This document shows positions 21,955 through 33,744 of a stretch of DNA of 64,000 nt, in pieces; position 1 is the first letter of the stretch; every line of letters begins with the position of its first letter. The stretch spans positions 806,001 through 870,000 of the forward strand of contig NC_064680.1 in NCBI RefSeq assembly GCF_023278565.1, read 5' to 3'. The notes beneath the pieces are model-generated. The model was not told where the DNA came from. It saw only the letters and a program-made list of their open reading frames with translations, and ran no database searches. Both the position numbers and the translations under genes were made by a program. Source of the stretch: Colletotrichum lupini (taxonomy: Eukaryota; Ascomycota; Sordariomycetes; Glomerellales; Glomerellaceae).

Positions 21955-22869
21955 ATGTCTTCCTCTTCTCAAGTTTCTTTCCCCGTCGAGATGGAGTTGG
22001 ATTCTCCCCCCACTTCATCCTTCGGTTCTTCTTCTTCTTTCACTCCCTCCGAAGGCAGACCTATCCCACCTGTCTTTGGAAATCCCTTCCTTCCTTCTAC
22101 CTCCAAAGGCAGGCTTCTCCCCCCTGCCTTTGGAGCTCCCTCCTCTCTCTCTTCTTCTTCTTCTCCTCAGCCGGTTGGCTCTCAGGTTGGCTCTCACACC
22201 GACTCTGATCCAACCGAAGATCTCATCCAAGGCTTCTCCTCCTTTGCTATAGGCGCTGGCCCTCTCCCCCCTGCTCTTACCAAGCAGGTAGCCGCCCCTA
22301 TTCACCCCCTCTCTCTTATGGCTGCTCGAGTCGCTTGGGCTAAGTGCAAGAAGAGCAAGTGCTCTCCCTCTGGCAATCACTTCCGCCAGAATCATCCCCT
22401 CTACCGCAAGTACTCCAACCTCTCTCTCTTCTCTTCTTCCCCCAAGAACCGCTCCAAGAGTGGCGATATCCCCCGTGGCCCCTCCTCTTCTTCTCCGGCG
22501 CCTGTGAATCCTTTCAAGGCCAAGCCTGAAGGTATTCGCAAGCGCCGTGGCCGGGGTCAGGGCAGAGCTCAGGTGAAGCAGCATCAGGCTCAGGGCAATG
22601 GTCAGACTCCTCCCCGTGGCCCTCGGAACTCTTCCCCTGATCAGCGTCGGTCTAATCCCCAGCCCGCTCGAGGTCAGCCTCGCGGGTCTAGACCGAATGG
22701 CAATCAGGGCCCGAGGGCTGCTCAGTCTGTTAACCGCAATCCCTTTACGCCTGTTGCTGTGAATCCGTTCTCTCGTCCCTTGCCCCAGGCATCCGCTCCC
22801 GCTCCCCCTTCTCAGCCACGCAATCGTCGCTCTCGGGGCGGTTCTCGCCGCAACCCCATCACTCTCTGA
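21955..22869 (+). CDS. Disordered, basic protein with four NPF motifs, family unknown
   Basis: Intronless, 304 residues, start context CATCACAATGTC, with a TATA box 146 bp upstream. Residues 1-120 are Ser/Pro-rich with an internal duplication (SEGRPIPPVFGNP near 32-44 and SKGRLLPPAFGAP near 50-62). Residues 125-160 are basic and include Cys131, Cys136, His142 and His147, a possible but non-standard metal site. Residues 170-304 are very rich in Arg, Gly, Gln, Asn and Pro, like RG-rich RNA-binding tails. NPF occurs at 43-45, 185-187, 262-264 and 270-272. NPF tripeptides are ligands of EH domains in endocytosis adaptors, but in low-complexity sequence they may be chance. I do not recognise the protein. 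The opposite strand has an open frame of similar length (22,015-22,938). I prefer this strand because of the promoter, the start context and the pyrimidine-rich sequence after the stop. Confidence 0.68.
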   Translation: MSSSSQVSFPVEMELDSPPTSSFGSSSSFTPSEGRPIPPVFGNPFLPSTSKGRLLPPAFGAPSSLSSSSSPQPVGSQVGSHTDSDPTEDLIQGFSSFAIGAGPLPPALTKQVAAPIHPLSLMAARVAWAKCKKSKCSPSGNHFRQNHPLYRKYSNLSLFSSSPKNRSKSGDIPRGPSSSSPAPVNPFKAKPEGIRKRRGRGQGRAQVKQHQAQGNGQTPPRGPRNSSPDQRRSNPQPARGQPRGSRPNGNQGPRAAQSVNRNPFTPVAVNPFSRPLPQASAPAPPSQPRNRRSRGGSRRNPITL

Positions 22870-23163
22870 GTACTTGTTTCCCTCTCTTGTTTTTCTTTCT
22901 GTACTTTGTTTTCTTCTTGCACTTACACAAAAGCCCAAAAAAACTTGAAAAGCCTAAAGAGAAAAGAAAATCCCGTTTCCTTTGTCTTGGTTTGAGATCT
23001 TCATTCTTACGCTCCGCTTCCGTTTTCTTTTCTTTTCTGTTTTTGCTTTTCTTTCTCTCTTCTCTCTCTCCCCCCTTCTCTCTTCTCTCCGATGTTGTTT
23101 TTGGTTTCAGGCGAATTGGTAGACTCTTCATCGCTTGCGTGTAGGCGATTATTTTACCTCCCT
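22870..23163. other. Pyrimidine-rich region after the NPF gene
   Basis: The sequence after the stop codon is dominated by C and T, with long TTTTCTTTTC-type runs and one purine-rich patch (about 22,930-22,975). It probably forms the 3' untranslated region of the gene upstream and leads straight into the minisatellite. No gene is supported. Confidence 0.5.
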
Positions 23164-23640
23164 GGCCCCGGCGAGCCACCATCGCGAAATCGCCTTTCTC
23201 CCCTCCCCCTTTCCTCCAAGGCCCCAGTGAGCCACCTTCGGGAAATCACTCTTCTCCCCTCCCCCTTTCCTCCAAGGCCTCAGTGAGCCACCTTCGGGAA
23301 ATCACTCTTCTCCCCACCCCCATCCTCCAAGGCCCCGGCGAGCCACCATCGTGAAATCGCCTTTCTCCCCACCCTCTTTTCTCTCCCTGGCCCCAGCGAG
23401 CCGCTATCATGAAATCGCTTCTCTACCCACCCTCTTTTCTCTCTCCGGCCCCAGTGAGCCACCATTGTGAAATCACTCTTCTCCCCACCTTCTCTTCTCT
23501 CCTCGGCCCCAGCGAGCCACCATCGTGAAATCGCTTCTCTCCCCACCCTCTTTTCTCCTCCACGGCTTCAGTGAGCCACCATTGTGAAATCACTCTTCTC
23601 CCCACCTTCTTCTCCTTGGCCCCGGTGAGCCTATCACTAC
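23164..23640 (+). repeat. Minisatellite of eight 55-59 bp units plus a partial ninth
   Basis: Units begin GGCCCC (or GGCCTC, GGCTTC) at 23,164, 23,220, 23,276, 23,331, 23,389, 23,447, 23,505, 23,564 and 23,618. Each has a 25-nt core followed by a C/T-rich spacer. The core has two 5-nt arms around a 15-nt loop (GCCACCATCGTGAAA and variants). The arms are GGCGA with TCGCC in units 1 and 4, AGTGA with TCACT in units 2, 3, 6 and 8, and AGCGA with TCGCT in units 5 and 7. They are exactly complementary in all eight full units. The partial ninth has GGTGA and TCACT around a five-base loop, leaving one G-T pair. Open frames on the minus strand here (23,280-23,668) are only translations of the repeat. 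Confidence 0.88.
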
Positions 23641-25080
23641 TCCTCTGGGCGATGAAGTCGGACTCCAAACCTCCCCGTGGTATTGCCTGGGAACTTCCTC
23701 TCCTTCATTGGATTGGTTGCTAAGTCCTTCGGGACTGGAGACGCACACATTAGTAAGTTGTTTCTTCTCCCTTTTGGTTGATACACTTACTTTTAGGCTA
23801 CTCACTTCTTTCTTCATGCCGCTGTGATTTGGTGTTGCTAATGTGGCAGGCTGACTGCACTTGCTTCTTGGGCAAGATCCCCTGACTGAGCAGCATGTGA
23901 CTAAGGTAGGTTCTTGCCCTCATTCCTCTTTTCACTCGTATTCCATCTGACTAACTCGTAAATGAATTATCTCGCTAGTGTTGACTCCAGCAACTTTCTC
24001 GCAACTTAACAACCTCTCTGGTTGGCTGACTTACCTGTAGTCACAACAAACTTGAAGATCTCATTCTCATTCAACTTAATCATCAATGATCAAGTCTAGT
24101 TAGTAAGTAATTTGACACTTTCCTTATTTCCTTCGAGAGAATCGAGATGATCTAACTCTCCCAATGTGACAACTGAAGTCGGACATGAATCAAGAGAAAG
24201 AGAGGAGCTGACAAACTCATGTTTAGAGTGAAGCCATTGGAAAGTGCGTAGTTACTTTTTGGTGAGTCGCGTGTTGCGTGTCACGACGTTCAAAGTTGTG
24301 GCTGACTGCCCGGTGTGGCCCGGTTGCTTCCGTGCTGTGGCTGATGCTGCTACCCGGGCCGGGTGAGGGTGTGGCCGGGGCCTCAAAGTTTTCCCCGCGT
24401 CGCCCGCCCGGCTTGTCCGTCAGGGCCCGAACTCCGGCGTTCGCTCAGGGGCCATGTCGAACGAAGCTAGGGCCAAACTCAAATTGATAGGAAACCCTTC
24501 GAATTTGCAAAGATTGAGTACGAGTACGACTGCGAATAGCTCGTTCAATTGAGGTATCACTCGAGAAGCCGAGTGAGTCCGAGTCTTTTGCTTAGGTCAC
24601 GTTGTATTAGCCGTGGATAGTGCTAATAATACATTGTACCGGTATCTGCCCTTTGCAATCACACTGCCCAGAGCTATTGCGCCGCCCAGGCATGAGAATG
24701 CCCTGTGAGTAGAGATTGCTCTTACCGAATGTCATGCGACCATACATTTTTGCGCTAGTCTTTTTCACTAATCCAAGTTAGCAAATGAAGCGTATGGCTC
24801 TCAAAGTTCACTACCTGATGCATCGCAAGCTCGGAAGACTATTATACAACGGGTGGTTGAGTTCTCGTATGGAGAAGTCCGTTATGAGATCTGCTTTAAT
24901 ACAGTTTAACCTTACACACTCTGATTGACAAGCAGGGCCGGACATCGTGAGAGGCATCTGAGACTCTGAGCATGTGTTGTTGAATTTAGGATATTTAAAG
25001 CAGGCTACTTCATGCTGCTTTCGGTTGTTAACACTATTCACTTGCACTAGTAATCGATCTACATCTCGAATTGCAACACT
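23641..25080. other. Region between the minisatellite and the AT-rich block
   Basis: About 1.4 kb with no supported gene. Splice-like signals (GTAAGT, GTAGGT, TTTAG, GCAG) occur between 23,750 and 23,920, so a spliced non-coding transcript is possible. A GC-rich patch lies at about 24,280-24,470. From about 24,600 the composition drifts towards AT, and the RIP-type sequence starts near 25,080. Confidence 0.5.
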
Positions 25081-26230
25081 CTTCTCTTATAAGTGATTTA
25101 ATAAACTAATAATAACCCCCCCTAGTTAAAGTAGGAGTCCCGTATATAATAATAAGTACTTAGCTATTAATAAATCCTTAGGTAAATTTTTAGTTAATTA
25201 GGGGTTAGAAATATTTTACTATATAATCGCTTTATTATTAATTTAAATACTATAGGTTTTATATAATAAGAGAATATACTATTTTACGTTTTATTAAATT
25301 ATTTTAAAAATATTTCTTAATTATATCTCTTTTTAATTATATTAAAATTCGCTTATTATAACTAACTCTATAAAATTATTCTTATAAGACTTATTTATTA
25401 TATATGATAATAATATTATTTTAATACCTTTATTTTAGTAAAGCGAATTTAATCTATTATAAAATATTTAAAAGAATTTAGATTACGATAGCGCATTTAC
25501 TTTATATTTTAATTTTTATAAATATCGAGCTCTTATTTATAAAGAGTTAATTAAATAAATAAGTATTATATAAATTAAATTTCTATATTAAATATTAATA
25601 TAATACTTAGGTTATAAATAATAGTTCTAATAATTACATTATTATTTTTAATAGCTTAAATATCTATACTAAAACTTAAAATAACCGAGGTATTATTATA
25701 ATATAATAGCTTTAATATATAGCTAGTATACCTAAGTTTTTTTTAACTATTAATAATAAAGTTATACTTATTATCTTAACTAAAGCCTTATTTATAAAAG
25801 AAATTAAGCGGCTATGGGATATAGTATATTTAACTTTTTATTTCTTAATATTAGGAATTATTAAAAAATGGTAGATTTAATATAATACTTAATAAGGTAT
25901 TACTAGTTTTTTAATACCTAGTATTATTTTAAGAAATATACTTATAACGCAATACTATTATAGTTATTAAAGTAGTAAAGCTTATTTATATATACCCTAT
26001 AACGACTTTTATTATATAATTGTTTTAAAAGACCTCGTTAAGAAGTATAATATACTACGAAATAGAGTTAAGATATTTAATATTATAAAAAAGATTATTA
26101 AGTAAGTCCGGTTATTTAAAAAAATATTTTAAAAACGTTTTAGAAACGTTTTAAAAATATTTCTAATCGTTTTCTTTTTAAATAAAGTACTATTTATATT
26201 ATATACGCTAAATTTAAAAAAAATATTATA
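25081..26230. other. AT-rich RIP-mutated DNA, unassigned
   Basis: The sequence becomes AT-rich at once, with almost no CpA or TpG, many TpA, some CpG kept, and stops in every frame. A run of C at about 25,115-25,121 near the edge could be the complement of a polypurine tract. I could not recognise an element in this piece. Confidence 0.6.
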
Positions 26231-26238
26231 TGTTGAAA

Positions 26239-29200
26239 GGGAATTAATATACGGGCGTTATAAATTAATATATAAGTATTACTCTTATATAGGTATTATT
26301 ATTTTACTTTTTAATTAATTTAAAAAAATAATACCTCCCTATAAAAGTAGTAAAAGTAATTATATTAATATAACTATTCTTATTATTCTCTCTAACTTAA
26401 GCTCTAGTTTAAAATTTTTAAAAATAAGAATATTATTATAACTTACGTACTTATTTAGAACCGCTATATTACTTATTTAAGATTTATAAATTTTAAATTA
26501 GTTAATAATATAAGCTTTTATAAATTTTAAATAAATAAGGCTTTTTTTTATTATATACTTAAAATATATAAAAAGTAAATTATAATAACGTTTATTTAAC
26601 TACTTTTTTCAACGTAGTTATAATAATTTATTATTATTATAAACTATCTTTTATTAGCTCCGTTTTTTTCAAATATTAAGTTATATTAGCTATTTATTTA
26701 TATAATTCCCTATTATTCTCCCCTTACTAAGAACGCTAAACTAGCTCTTTATTTATTATTAAAATAAGCTCGATATTTAATTTTAACTTAGCTAACTTGT
26801 TTTTTTTATAAGCCTAGCTAGCGTCGATTTATTCTTATTCCTAAATAAGCGGCCTCGTTTTTTATTACTTATACTTTAGTTATTATAAATAATACGGGCT
26901 TAACTACCTAACCGGCTTTTTTTAAATAAAGCTAATTATAATAAAATAAGCTATACTATATTCTTTAGCTTATTATAAAAAAATATAGTAATTTTAAAAT
27001 TTAAAATTTAGTAATATAAAATTTAAAAAGACGTTTTTTAAAGACGCTATTAAAAATATACTTTTTATTTATCAAAAATAGCTAAATTTAATATTTTAAA
27101 ATAGATTTTGTAATAATATAAGATACTTAGCTCAATTAAAATAGTATAATTTAGATTATAAAATCCGAAGGGGTCTAAGAATAGCTTTTTATTAAATAGT
27201 ATTATTTATTTTATAAACCGGCTTTATATTCTAATTAAAGTAAAATATTTTAAAAAAAGTATTATTTAAAGTTTATTTAAGTATTTAAAATAAGTACTTA
27301 TATACTCCTAATTTATAAATACCTCGTCCTTTATATAAGCTTAATAAAAGTATAGTTCTTAATTACTAATTATATCTTATATAATATTAATAAGCCGATA
27401 TAAATAACTAAAACTATTTAAAAAATAACTTTTAATATTATTATTACTTAATTTAATATTAGAAATAACGCGAGTACTAAAGTTTTAGTATTTTTAAATA
27501 AAATAATAAGCTTATTATACTTTTAAAAATAAGTATATTATATAAAAATATTAGAGAATTAGGTACTAATTATTAAACTCTTTATAAAGCTTAGTCTAAG
27601 CTTTTTTAAAAGTATACTTAGTCTTAGTAAAAATAATAAGCTTTTATATTATAAAAACCTTATAATATATATAAGGGGGGGGCTTATTAATAAACGTATT
27701 AATATAAGCTTTATTTTCATTACTTAGTATAGTTATTACTTATATTAATAACTAATATCCCTCGTTATTGAACTTATTATTATTATTATTATAATTATAG
27801 TTTTTAACCTATTTTTATTTAGCCCTAAGTATAATATTAGAGTTAATATAATAAATATAAAGTTATTACTAAACGTCCGAGAACTACTCGTTTAATATAG
27901 CTTTTATTTACTTATTATAGTTTATAATAATAATAATAAAGTAATAAACTAAATATTAGTTTATAAGTTAATAAATACTTATTAAGAAAAACCGGAAACC
28001 CTTTAGTCTCTCGTTATTAATAAAGCTAAACGTAGCGTTATAAATAGATTTAAAATAGGTTTATTTAATAACTTAAAAAAGAGGGAGCTTAAAATAATTA
28101 GTATTATAAGTATTATTGAAGCTAATTACCTTAGGGAATTGTTTTTATATTTAGAAATAATAAAAAAAGGTTTAAATAAGGCTAATAAGGTAGTTTAGCT
28201 CGTTATTTACTTATTTTACTATATATAAAATATCTTACTTATTAAATAGTTTAATTAATATTATAATTAGCGAGTATTTAGTTAGTTTTTCTTAGTTTAT
28301 ACAAGCCCTAGCGTTATAAATATCTTATTAAATAAATAAAAACTTTAAGAACTACTCTTAAATAATAATATATATATTCTAAGCCTAAATCTTAACTTAT
28401 TAACTTATAGTTTTAATAATATTTTTAACTATTTTAATAAGCTTATAATATAAAGGGTACGTAAAGGTTTTAAAACTAAGGTTATAATTATACTATTTAT
28501 ATTAAGGGTTTAAATAATAATATAATAACTACTTATTCTCTTTTTAAACCTCGGTAATAACTTACTATTTATAACCGTATTTTTAAAACTTATATTATTA
28601 AATATTAGCGCTTTTTATAAGCCTAGGCTTACTAAACTAATTATATTAAAAATATATTAAATAATTTAGCCTCGAGCCTTATACTTATTTTATTTTATAA
28701 TACTAAATTTATTAGCTCTTATAAAGTTATTAACTTAGTTAAAGAGGGTATTATAAGTCTATTTTAAATTATTAAAAATTAATAAGTTTAGGATTTAAGT
28801 TATAAAAAAAAAAGAGGATCGGTTATTTAGAATATAATAAGAGGTTATAATTTAAAAAAACGCTTTATTTTAAATAGAAAATAGTTATAGGGGTAAATAG
28901 AATAATAAGTTAATCTAGGGACCTTATATTTATTATTATTAATAAATATATTCTTATTATTAAAGTAGTACTATTATTAATTATTAATTAGTTTTAATAA
29001 CCTATTTAATAAGCTAAAGAGTATTATTAAACTATTCTATTATAAAATAAGAAGGTTATTAAGATTACTTATTAGGGAGAGAGGGGTTATATTTTAAAAA
29101 AAGTTATAAGAGGGTAGTTTACTAAGTTTTCGTTATTTTCTTAAAGAAATAATAAGTAAAATATAATATAAGTTTTATATTAAAATAATCGTTTATAAAA

Positions 29201-29672
29201 GGTTACGTATTTTATAATATATTAGTTAAGAACTTAATAATAAAGTCGTACTACTTTTTAAAATTATTAATTTTATAAAATTAGTTAATACTAGGGCGGC
29301 TATTTTTTAAAAAGGGAGATAATAATAGTTAGTTAGATAATAATAAGAGGTCATAATTAATTAATAGTCGTTTTTATAAAGGGGGAAGTCTTTTAATAAG
29401 GGTATTATTTTAAAATTAATCTTAGGGAACGTTTTTAATTTTAATTATAAAAACTATTATAAATAAATATTATAAATTAGATTTCGAGGCTTAATGATAT
29501 AACTTGAGTATAAAAAAAGTAAAAGAATAAAAGCTGAGGATATTTTATAAGTATTTAGTAAAATTTAATTATACTAATAATCTTTGTTTAAACTAATTAA
29601 AAAGTAGAATAGTAACGCCCGTATAAGAGCGACGCCCGTATATTAATTTACGACGCCCGTATATTAATTCCC
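26239..29672 (+). mobile_element. T1, complete RIP-mutated DNA transposon with long TIRs
   Basis: The left end begins GGGAATTAATATACGGGCGT and the right end is its inverted copy. The match continues for at least 85 bp per side once C-to-T and G-to-A changes are allowed. In the better-preserved right end TACGGGCGT occurs three times in direct order. The element is 3,434 bp. The flanks are TGTTGAAA (26,231-26,238) and TATTAAAA (29,673-29,680). These differ only by two TpG-to-TpA-type changes, so they are an 8-bp target duplication altered by RIP. An 8-bp duplication fits hAT-type elements, while long TIRs with repeated motifs are more like Mutator-type, so I leave the class open. Transposase remnants were not readable. 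Related copies lie at about 56,210-56,784 and 60,133-64,000. Confidence 0.8.
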
Positions 29673-32298
29673 TATTAAAAATAATATAATATACTTTTTT
29701 AAACTAAAGAAGATATAATATAGTATATATATAAGATTACTTAATAAAATAATGTAAATAACTTATAAAAAACTTAATAAGAGCTTATTAGGTTTTAGTA
29801 ATAGATCTTATTATACTGAAATTCGTATTTTCTATAAAGACTTATAAATTACTACTTTTATCTAATCTTATTAAATTAGAAATATTATATATAATATATT
29901 AAAATAATTATAAATAAAACGGATACGTAATTTATAAAGAAAAGGGGTTAAGAATACTATATATTTATATCGAATCGTTAAAAACGTTCTATTTATAATA
30001 AGCTTATTAAATATTTTATTAAGGAATAAAGCTAAGTTATTACTAACTAAATAAAACTTATTTTAGATTATTATTTAAACTTAAAGTAGTAAAGTATTCC
30101 GTTAAATATTAATACTTTATTTTAAAGGATATTAAGATAATACTATTTATTATCTTAACGTTTTATAATAAATATAACTATCCTCTATTATTACTAAATA
30201 AAACTTTAAAAGCTATTATTTAAAGCATTTTTTAAGTTCTTTAGAGGATTAATAAACTAAATACGAGTCCAAACGCCTTTTTTCGATTTTTTTAACTCTA
30301 AGAATTCCTAGCTAAAAATAAGGGGTAAATAATTATAAATATTCATTAAAGCTTTATAAAAATAGACTTTTTATAATATATTATCCGTAAATAATAGATT
30401 TTTCTATTTCTTGAGGGAAGTTAAACCTTAGCTCTAATATTATAGTAGTAAAAATAAGTAAATAAGCGAATATATATAAGTCTTTTTATAAATATAAAAA
30501 AATAATTATTTTAATATTATAATAAGTATATAATATATTTAGTATATATACTAATTTAATACTAATTATATAGTTATCTACTTTTTTTAAGAATAAGTAG
30601 AATAATAGAAGTTCGATAATATAAAGTCGTTTATAGTTAATATAAACTATAAATATATAAAGGGTATAAGTTAGTAAGAAGTTATTTAGGGCTAGTATAG
30701 TTAGAATAGCGAAAAAGGTACGTTATAATACTAGAAATATTTCTAAAATATTTCTTAACCTTTATTTGAAAATTATTAATATATTATTTATAAAGCTCTG
30801 CTTTTATACGGGTTTATATAAATACTAAAATTATAAATATATATTACTATATATTTCGAGCTAAATTTAATATTTTAAAATAAAAGTATTAAGTTTAGGT
30901 TTAATAAAAATACGTTTATAAAACTGGCTTTTTTAGAGTTATTTTAAATTAAGTAAATATAGTAATTAAGGGCTTAGGTAAATACTTTATTAAAAGGTTT
31001 AACTCTTTATAAATATAGCTTATATAAGTCTAAAACTATATATACTTATATTATATATATTTTAAAAAAGATGTTAAAAAACTCCTAAATAAAATTTATT
31101 CTTATAGTATAAACTCTATTTATAATATATTAATATCTCTCTTAAAATATTAAATAGTGCCTAATTATAACGAGCTATATAATATAATTTATTATAAGTA
31201 TTATATTTTACTATATATAGCTTATAATAAAAATATTTTAAAAATATTTCGAAAGGGGAAAACGTTTTTAAAATATTTTTAAAATATTTCTTATTAATAC
31301 CTCGCTTAATTAATAATAACTTATTATTTTATAAACAACTTTCCGTAATATATTAATTAAGTAAAGTATAAACGAGAACTATATATTATAACCGGGGTTT
31401 ATAGTAAAATAACTAAGGTTTTTTTTAAAAAACTAATTTTTAATATTTAACAATATAAATATAATCGAGATCCTTTACTTAGTTTTATATATTTAAACTA
31501 GCTAGTATTTCCCTTTATTTATTATAATTAATAAGTACGTATTAATAATTAGCTATTATAAATATTAACTAATTTTAATAGTACTCGTAACTAAGATTAG
31601 AATCTAATATTACGGGATTTCGTAATATATAATAAATATATTATAATTTTATATTAAGATATTAGTATTATAAGCCGTTTTTGATATTTAATATAATATT
31701 AGAGTATATTTAAAATACGATTTAATAAATATTTATTAACTATTAAATTAAAAAAAAAGGTAAGAGATCGGGCTAAGAGTTTATAAATTAATATTAAAGA
31801 ATTATTTTATATTTAATAAACAACTTGTAAGGATGTAGCTATTAATTAATAAAGTAGTTCTTAAAGCGAGAACTTTAATAATTTTAGTTTTAATAATTAT
31901 AATAATCTTAATAATACTCGGTTTTAATACGGAGTAAGTATTTTATTTTTTAAAGTACTTTTTTTATTAAATAGAAGTTAAAACCCCCCGAGTTCTTTAG
32001 TACTTTTTAGTAGTTTATACAAATAAGTTATTTAATTATAAATATAAATAAGCGTAAATTATTTTATATTTAAAAAATAATAAATAAAGGTTAATAAGAT
32101 TTAAGAAGAAAAAAAATAAAAAGAATAGGAGTTTAAGCTTAAATAAGAACGTAAAGAGTATAAGCGTTTAATAAACTAAGCCTATAAAAAATAAAAATTT
32201 ATTATAAAATAAGATTACTTAAATAGAGTAATAAAAGTAAAAATAGTATTTAATTAACAAAAATAGGAGTAGGAAATAAGTTAGTAAAATAAAAGCTT
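29673..32298. other. AT-rich RIP-mutated DNA, unassigned
   Basis: About 2.6 kb of sequence with the same CpA/TpG depletion and stops in all frames. No motif could be assigned. It lies between element T1 and element S1 and is presumably older transposon sequence. Confidence 0.55.
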
Positions 32299-32314
32299 TT
32301 AAAATATTTTTATA

Positions 32315-33537
32315 TAGTGGTTTTTCTTTTTCCGGCTTTATAAGTATAAAAGATCGACCTTAACGGGATTACGCTTTTAAAGGAAATTATATAATATAAT
32401 ATACTTTTTAACTATATAATACGCGTAATATATCCTAAGTACGCGCTTAACGTAATATAATAATTTTAATATAAAAACCGCTATTTAATTTAAAATAAGT
32501 AAGCTGCCCTATTATTTATTAATAATAGGCTAAGTAATATACTTATATAGTAGTACTAGTTAAAAAGGTTAATAATAGAGGTCGGCCGTAATAGTTAGCT
32601 ATAATAATCGGCCGTAATAATTAAAAGCGGCCCTTAACCGTAGAAGGTCTAAACTTTAATAATAATATAGAGGTTTTTAAAAAAAAAGGCTAAATAAGCT
32701 AATATTTACTACTTATATTAAAGCTCGTAAAGGCTTTTTTTATCCTTATCGCTTTTAATATTACTTAAAACTACTCTCTATTTAAAACTAAATAAATTTA
32801 CTAAACAAATTTACTAAATAGATTTACTAAATAAATCTACTAAATAAATCTACTAAATAAATCTACTAAATAAATTTACTAAATAAACTTATTAATATAT
32901 GAACTATTACTTAGATAGCTAGTTAAATAACTAGTTAAGAGGTTAATTAGTTAAAATACTACTTTAATAAGAACTTATTTTATTAAAAACACTTATTAAT
33001 AAGTCTACCCTTTTTAAACTAAGTACCCTCGGCTAGCTCGACGCTATAGCTATTATAACTAACGTAAGTACGCCCGAGGATTAGTAAAGTACTTTTTAAT
33101 AATACGGAATTCGGCTAAGTAATAATATAAATACTATAAATAGCCGGGCTAATACGGACGTTAAGATTTAGTATATTAATATTAGCTTAGTTATAATAAT
33201 TATAATAAATAAGCTAGAAGTATATAAGGTTAAAATAATAAACTAGCGCTTTAAATAGCTCTTATAAAACCTTTTAAATAATAATAATACTTATATAAAA
33301 AAATAGATTATACTAAACTTAGCTACTTATATAAGCTAGTATTAAGAGGTTTTATATATATTAAAGTAAGTAAAGCTTATTTTATAAGCGGGCGGCGGAA
33401 GGTTAGGAGTTAATAAAAAGGAGATAATAGTCGAGTTAGTTAATTTTAGTTAGTAATTAGGTATAGAGCGAATTATACCCAGTTTTCCTTAATACGTAAT
33501 ATACGGTACGGCCCTAATAGATTGCTCCGTCGGGGGG
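32315..33537 (+). mobile_element. S1, 1.2-kb non-coding element with 16-bp target duplication
   Basis: The element starts TAGTGGTTTTTC..GGCTTTATAAG and ends ATTGCTCCGTCGGGGGG. It is flanked on both sides by the identical 16-bp TTAAAATATTTTTATA (32,299-32,314 and 33,538-33,553). The ends are not inverted repeats. A 13-bp tandem repeat (AAATAAATTTACT and variants, seven units) lies at about 32,790-32,890. No coding potential is visible even when RIP changes are allowed for. Orientation is set arbitrarily by this copy. Confidence 0.8.
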
Positions 33538-33744
33538 TTAAAATATTTTTATATTTATTTCTTTTTTAACTTTATTTTTATTTAAGTAATTTAAAATATT
33601 TCTTTTATAATATTAATATAAAGTATAAATTAATATTTATAATATTTTATTAAATTATAAATAAGAATGTTTTATAGGTTTTTTTAAGTATTAATAATAA
33701 GAGAAATTACTTTTTAATAAAATAATCCGTTAGGGCCGTATTAT

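Noticed and set aside
22015..22938. 307-codon frame opposite the NPF-protein gene
   Set aside because: It overlaps the plus-strand gene almost fully and arises from that gene's Ser/Pro/Arg codon bias. It lacks a promoter or a good start context of its own.
23164..23640. Possible CRISPR array
   Set aside because: The spacers are not unique but C/T-rich variants of one another, the genome is eukaryotic, and the period includes the spacer. It is a minisatellite.
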